NCBI GenBank assembly: GCA_019634635.1
Contig: JAHCBB010000021.1
Location: forward strand, 1 to 64,000
Direction of reading: 5' to 3'
DNA: 64,000 nt
Origin: Verrucomicrobiia bacterium
GTDB lineage: Bacteria > Verrucomicrobiota > Verrucomicrobiia > Limisphaerales > UBA9464
Shown: positions 60,242 through 64,000 of the stretch, in pieces
Layout: each line of letters starts with the position of its first letter
Numbering within the stretch: position 1 is the stretch's first letter
Position numbers and translations under genes: made by a program
The notes under the pieces: generated by a model
The model's database searches: none
What the model was told of the DNA's origin: nothing
The model's input: the letters and a program-made list of their open reading frames with translations, nothing else

Positions 60242-61374
60242 TTGAAAGCTCCAGTTCAATTTCTGCGAAAGGCTACGGCGCGATGCGGAAATTACGGCCG
60301 GCGCAGTTGGAATCCCAGCCCCATATGTTCTGCCCGAAGCAGTTCGATGGATTTGAGGCCGGCCTGGAGGGGAATGCAAGATTGTGGCCCGTTGGCGCAG
60401 GGATTCCGTAAGGTGGAGGGGATTGGAGCGCGGCAGGTGATGGGGTCAAAATTTTGGGCACCGGCCGGGGGCACTGGAGTGGGCGGGCGGCCTGGTCGTG
60501 GAGACACCTCACCTGGGACGAGAGATTGTCGAACAGCGCACCGCTCAGGGGATCGCTGCCCAGCGCCGAACGACACAGCGCGGCCAGTCCATCAATCCCC
60601 TTGCGGAAGTCCACCGGCTCCACCGCCACCAACAGACGCATCTGCGGGGTGATCTGGAGCATGCGACGCCCCTCCAACACTGCGACACCAGCCGCTCCAG
60701 CGCTTCCCGGTCCCCGCCCAGCTCCACACGCAGGCTGCGGCCACCCCCGTCCTCCAGCACGATCCGGTATCCGTCCGCCGCCGCCACCGATGTCGGTGGC
60801 CGCGTCAGCTCCACAAAGTGTCGTCGCGTGCGAGAACACCGGTCAAAACCGCCAGTTTGAGAACCGTGGAAGTGATAATCCCGATAAGCGCTCAACGGCC
60901 CCAGGCTACGAGTCGCCCAAGGCGGCACGGTGAAACGGCAGGGACGGGTGATTGCGATTCAGGAAGATGGGAGAAGAACGAACAAGAGGTTTCGCTTGGA
61001 TTGGAAGAAGACGCCTGCCAACCCCCTCCAGAACCCGGTTTTCAAACTACCAACTTCACCCGGATTTCAGTTCGGCGCTGACACGGTGCAGAGGTGGGCG
61101 ATGGCGACATTCTGCAAGTCACTGCCCATCCGGTGCACTTCCACCGTCAGGGTCCCGGCCACCGGGTCGGAACACCCCATTTCATATCCCAACGTGCTCA
61201 GATCGCGCGTTGTCCACACGGTGGTCCTCCCGTTGTGCCCGCTCCGGGCTCCTTCGATCCACCCGATCCAGGTAGTCGTCCTATACGGCCCGGGCCTCCT
61301 CCGCGACTCCGTCCAACCGCGAAATTAGTCGGGCGTCCCACGCCCATTCCAACCTCACACTCCGGCCGCCCGAC
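60242..61374. other. Gene-poor stretch with an IS66 remnant
   Basis: Apart from the IS66 fragment (60527-60850) I see nothing protein-like on either strand. Open frames up to 190 codons exist but have no recognisable sequence pattern and look like GC-rich shadow frames. Low-complexity Pro/Ser/Arg composition is typical of them. Confidence 0.6.
60527..60850 (-). mobile_element. IS66-family remnant (ends of tnpA and start of tnpB)
   Basis: The minus strand from 60662 reads MLQITPQMRLLVAVEPVDFR then KGIDGLAALCRSALGSDPLSG, the exact opening of the IS66 TnpB (Orf2) protein, but it stops matching after about 45 residues. Upstream in another frame, ELTRPPTSVAAADGYRIVL and REALERLV resemble the C-terminal half of the IS66 TnpA (Orf1), which overlaps tnpB in real elements. 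The transposase tnpC is not present. I call it a fragment; no ends were found. Confidence 0.75.
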
Positions 61375-61737
61375 CTATTCCGCTTCGGGGTTGGCGCTTC
61401 GTTCCATTGCGAGGAACCTTGAAAGCCTGTCGAGCAAACGCGCGTGACGCTCATGTGAGATGGAGCCGATTCTGCCGAGAAAACGCTCGGCTGGCATGGT
61501 GGTGAGGAAACCAAGACGGATGACCGAAGCGACCTTGAGGCCGCTGCCTGCAAAGTCCGGGTGCGATGACTCGATAATTTCGCCGAAGCCGACGACCTGC
61601 TGGTGAAGCTGCGAACTGACGCCGCAGATGCGCCAATCGCCAAATGGAGGCATCCGTCGTAGAAGAATCGCCGGGCGAGGCTTGAAGCGTCCATCGGCCT
61701 GCGGCAGCGGCGTGAGTCCGACATCGCCATCGGTTAT
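61375..61737 (-). pseudogene. MazF/PemK-family toxin without a standard start codon
   Basis: The frame encodes about 120 residues: TDGDVGLTPLPQADGRFKPR, PAILLRRMPPFGDWRICGVS, then a middle strand with GFGEIIESSHPDF, SGLKVASVIRLGFL and a C-terminal helix GSISHERHARLLDRLSRFLA. This matches the PemK/MazF-type endoribonuclease toxins with RPAILL. The antitoxin stop (TAA, 61736-61734) overlaps the codon ATA at 61737-61735, where ATG would be expected: an ATGA overlap with one G-to-A change would leave the antitoxin stop intact and destroy the toxin start. An upstream stop excludes a longer start. It may be silenced, or start at a rare ATA or at an internal codon. It is a likely broken toxin. Confidence 0.75.
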
Positions 61738-61946
61738 TGCGGTTTGAGGTCAGCACTCGTGTATTCTGGTTCGTCGTCGCCGTAGGCTCTGGCGAGATTC
61801 TGCGCACCGAGGGCCGCCCACTCGGAACGCTCTTCGTCGGGTGCGATGACCGTGACCATGAGCGGGGCGTTCGCGGGCAACTGGAATGGCTCGTCGAGAA
61901 CGATGTGCTCGCCGTCATAGTGGGCTTTGAGAATCGTGGTTGGCAT
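61734..61946 (-). CDS. Antitoxin of a MazF/PemK-type pair
   Basis: The 70-residue protein begins MPTTILKAHYDGEHIVLDEP, with a short beta strand pattern that recalls the DUF104/AbrB-like antitoxins, and ends with an acidic tail (YGDDEPEYTSADLKPQ) that would fill the toxin active site. It is followed directly by the toxin frame, overlapping by a few bases. Such small antitoxins bind their own promoter in many systems. The precise family is not certain. Confidence 0.78.
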   Translation of the reverse strand: MPTTILKAHYDGEHIVLDEPFQLPANAPLMVTVIAPDEERSEWAALGAQNLARAYGDDEPEYTSADLKPQ

Positions 61947-62142
61947 GGAAGACGACTACCCCTGCGTCCGTTTCAGGGCAAGCGCGCAGAAGCGGCCATA
62001 GACCCAATGGCTCAACAACGAACAGTTGAGCGTGGGTGACGAGTCGGGCGGACGTGGGTTAAAAGCCGCGTTGGCGGCCTCCAGAGCCACAGGGTTGTGG
62101 CCGGACGGATCCCTCCGCCAGCCCGTCAACCCGAAGTGCCCC
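61947..62142. other. Left non-coding end of the IS110 element
   Basis: This region upstream of the IS110-type ORF holds an inverted pair GTGGGTGACG (62032-62041) and CGTCACCCAC (62150-62159). In IS110 elements the noncoding left end encodes the bridge RNA that guides recombination, so this is where one would expect it. I cannot fold it reliably by eye. Confidence 0.45.
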
Positions 62143-62985
62143 ATGAACCCGTCACCCACAGCACAAAAGCTCAAGCATGTCGGCCCGGATGTCCACGCCG
62201 AAACCATTGCCGTCGCCATCGCGGATCCCGCGGGCGAGGTCCGCTCCTGGGGCAACATCCCCGCCCACACCCGCGCGCTGGACAAGCTCCACAAGCGCCT
62301 GACCGGAGACGGTTCCCAGGCCCGCTACGTGTACGAGGCCGGTCCGACCGGCTTCGCCCTCTGCCGCCGCCTCCTGGCTCAGGGCATCGCCGGCGACGTT
62401 GTCAGTCCCTCGCTCATCCCCAAGCGGGCCTCCGACCGGGTCAAAACCGATCGCCGTGACGCGTTGACGCTGGCCCGGCTCCTCCGGGCCGGCGAACTCA
62501 CCTCCATCCACGTCCCGGACGAAGCCGATGAGGCCATCCGGGACCTGGTGTGTTGCCGGCTCGCCGCCGTGGAGGATCTGCGCCGCTGTCGTCAGCGCAT
62601 CAAGGGATTCCTGCTCCGATACGGCAAACGCTATTCCGGCAAATCCTCCTGGACTGCCGCGCACCTCAACGACCTGAGTACCATTAAATTCCCGTTCCCC
62701 GCCCAGCAGATCGCCTTCGAGGAACTGCTCAACGCGGTGAACGATCCCGCGGATCGCATTCAACGGCTCGAAGCCGCCTTGGAGGCACAGGTCAAGATCT
62801 GGAAGCGCCTTCCCCTGGTTCAGGCCTTCATGTGTTTCCGGTGTTTGGCCTTGATCAACGCCGTCACCTGGGTCGCCGAGATCGGCGACTTCTCCCGCTT
62901 TGACCATCCCTCGCAGCTCATGGCCTTCATCGGCATCACCCCCAGCGCCCAGCGAGAGCAGTTTGTCAATTTTTGAACCCGTCAC
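62032..62985 (+). mobile_element. Truncated IS110-family insertion element
   Basis: The element consists of a noncoding left part and a shortened transposase gene. A 12-bp direct repeat TGAACCCGTCAC is found at 62144-62155, inside the start of the gene, and at 62974-62985, exactly at its stop. The right end with the catalytic serine part of the gene is missing. Outer boundaries are unclear. Confidence 0.65.
62143..62976 (+). pseudogene. IS110-family transposase, C-terminus lost
   Basis: The 277 residues begin MNPSPTAQKLKHVGPDVHAE. The N-terminal DEDD RuvC-like domain is intact in outline: DVHAETIAVAI, then YEAGPTGFALCRRL with the glutamate and KTDRRDALTLARLL with the two aspartates. Its C-terminal Tnp_20 domain starts (AFMCFRCLALINAVTWVAEI, HPSQLMAFIGITPSA) but breaks off at QREQFVNF. 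The following SG-x-G-ITK-GN portion with the catalytic serine, about 70-100 residues in usual elements, is absent. The protein should be inactive as a recombinase. The ORF extends upstream to 62026 but lacks protein-like sequence there. Confidence 0.85.
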
Positions 62986-62993
62986 TCTATAAT

Positions 62994-63305
62994 TCATCGA
63001 GCAAACCATCGCCATCGCGACGCGATAAGGTGAAGCGCTTTGCCGGCTACCGCTCCGAAACTGAAAAAGCCGGCGACGATAACGAGAGCTTGGAAGCGGA
63101 AATGCCCGGGTGAATCCGTCGGCGCGGTGAGCGCACCGACGAGCACCAAAACACCTGCAACGATGAGTCCCACTGCAAGGATGAAGACGCCCTCCATGCG
63201 ACGACTGCTCCGAGCGAGGCAATAAACTGACCAGAACAAAACGAACGGCGACAGCAGCGCGCCGCCAGCAATCAGAGTGATCGCAGCTATGCCGAGGATA
63301 TTCAT
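62994..63305 (-). CDS. Small membrane protein, unknown
   Basis: The 103-residue protein has three hydrophobic segments: MNILGIAAITLIAGGALLSP, GVFILAVGLIVAGVLVLVGAL and ALVIVAGFFSFGAVAGKAL, separated by short basic or polar loops. It looks like a genuine small integral membrane protein. I recognise no family. It is one of two small membrane genes in the accessory zone right of the IS110 remnant. Confidence 0.6.
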   Translation of the reverse strand: MNILGIAAITLIAGGALLSPFVLFWSVYCLARSSRRMEGVFILAVGLIVAGVLVLVGALTAPTDSPGHFRFQALVIVAGFFSFGAVAGKALHLIASRWRWFAR

Positions 63306-63621
63306 ACGTCACGACGAGTCTTCGCCAATGATCAGCTTACCGATTCCGGCCCAGCGTCAGCGGGGCCGGCATTCGGTGGAGCACCGGCGGGCCGCAGCTT
63401 GCCAGCGCTTCGCACTTGAAACCTTGGAGGCTGGAGTTTGGCTCCAAGTACCGCGTCCGCATAGCTGGCCAACCACAGCCCTGCTCCTCTCACCGATGAG
63501 TCCTCACTCGCGAGCAGGCTAGTGACCATCGATTCAACCACAGATGTCAGTTGTTTTGGTTTGGTTAGCCGTATTCATTCAATCGTTCGCTACCCACCAA
63601 TGATCCTGTAGAGCATACGGC
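63306..63621. other. Intergenic region, no gene seen
   Basis: I found no convincing ORF or repeat. The left 150 bp has GC-rich inverted words; the right 100 bp is less GC-rich than the rest of the window. Confidence 0.4.
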
Positions 63622-64000
63622 CTAGTCCTTGTCTTGTTTGAAATACGGGCGAAGGCGCAACTTGAGCATCAAAATTGGGGAGGCCATCAGCAGTGCTCCG
63701 AGCACAAGCGAGAGCCATAACACTCGTGAGGATAGGATGCCGTCAAGATGAGCACCGTAGTAGGCCCACACGGCAATCGGATAGAACAAGGTGACGGCTG
63801 TACCCAGCCCAGGCGACCATCGTCCCCTAGTGAGCAGAAAGGGGAGGACATGAAAGAACGTCGCGTTGATCAGCATCAACGCCGGAAGCGACAAGGCGAA
63901 CTCGGCGCACGACCAACCGACCGAGGCACAGGATATCCCCAGAACGATCACCACCCCGTTGACGATGGCGAAGTGAATCCAAGTGACGGGCAGTTTGATT
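63622..64000 (-). CDS. HXXEE-type membrane protein (5' end beyond window)
   Basis: The open frame continues past the right edge at 64000, since codons upstream of the GTG at 63954 read IKLPVTWIHFAIVNGV. The visible part has ALMLINATFFHVLPFLLTRG then RWSPGLGTAVTLFYPIAVWA, the pattern of the C-terminal half of HXXEE membrane proteins (small proteins with four to five helices and an N-terminal HxxEE motif, which would lie beyond the window). A last helix (LWLSLVLGALLMASPILML) and a basic tail follow. Role unknown. Confidence 0.68.
   Translation of the reverse strand, partial: IKLPVTWIHFAIVNGVVIVLGISCASVGWSCAEFALSLPALMLINATFFHVLPFLLTRGRWSPGLGTAVTLFYPIAVWAYYGAHLDGILSSRVLWLSLVLGALLMASPILMLKLRLRPYFKQDKD

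Noticed and set aside
60930..61328. Plus-strand 132-residue ORF right of the IS66 remnant
   Set aside because: No family pattern, mixed Pro/Ser/Arg composition, no ribosome binding site; nothing supports it.
63306..63621. Integron attC site between the small membrane genes
   Set aside because: I looked for the RYYYAAC/GTTRRRY pairs but found no convincing palindrome of the right size.

Overview
The window is GC-rich bacterial DNA. It most likely comes from the Planctomycetota-Verrucomicrobiota group, and I favour Verrucomicrobiota. The reasons are a PSCyt/PSD1 (DUF1549/DUF1553) protein followed by a DUF1501 protein, a large PVC-type membrane-bound dehydrogenase with HEAT repeats and cytochrome c, an ASPIC/FG-GAP protein, a kinase with WD40 repeats beside its own ECF sigma factor, and several very large secreted proteins with LamG domains. 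This lineage call is inference from gene content, not from a marker phylogeny.

Region 1 (1-7958, minus strand) is a type III-B CRISPR effector operon read leftward: cas10/cmr2, cmr3, a nucleotidyltransferase gene, cmr4, cmr5, cmr6 and the first 23 codons of cmr1, which runs off the window. A PIN-domain remnant lies on the opposite strand between cmr3 and the nucleotidyltransferase. No CRISPR array and no cas1/cas2/cas6 are visible. Cas10 keeps both an HD motif and an intact GGDD motif, so target RNA recognition should trigger cyclic oligoadenylate synthesis.

Region 2 (8262-13727) is housekeeping: a Dabb-domain lipid- or membrane-anchored protein, a Nudix hydrolase, gatB, a small zinc-ribbon protein, a secreted glycosylasparaginase-type hydrolase and a DNA photolyase. 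Region 3 (13906-22600) holds a secreted protein with three 465-bp tandem repeats, then a striking array of eight exact 135-bp tandem units. Each unit can fold into a long hairpin. A secreted FG-GAP/ASPIC protein follows. Region 4 (22616-27523, minus) has two small unknown genes, tRNA-Arg(ACG), a WD40 Ser/Thr kinase and its ECF sigma factor. They are divergent from a 2,211-residue glycine-rich beta-helix protein (27654-34289).

Region 5 (34276-42974) reads as one rightward run: PSCyt/PSD1 protein, DUF1501 protein, ArnT-like glycosyltransferase and asparagine synthase, with overlapping or nearly overlapping junctions. A PVC dehydrogenase converges on it (43084-46152). Region 6 (46356-54618) holds a RAYT (Y1 transposase) gene and copies of a GGGACAGGAC-type element on both sides of it and farther right. 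These appear to be its cognate REP sequences. Two giant secreted proteins (48017-52951 and 54752-60241), a DUF1328 peptide and a pirin lie among them.

Region 7 (60242-64000) is a graveyard and accessory zone: an IS66 fragment, a MazF/PemK-type toxin-antitoxin pair whose toxin seems to have lost its ATG start, a 3'-truncated IS110 transposase bracketed by a 12-bp direct repeat, and two small membrane proteins. The second of these (HXXEE-like) runs off the right edge.
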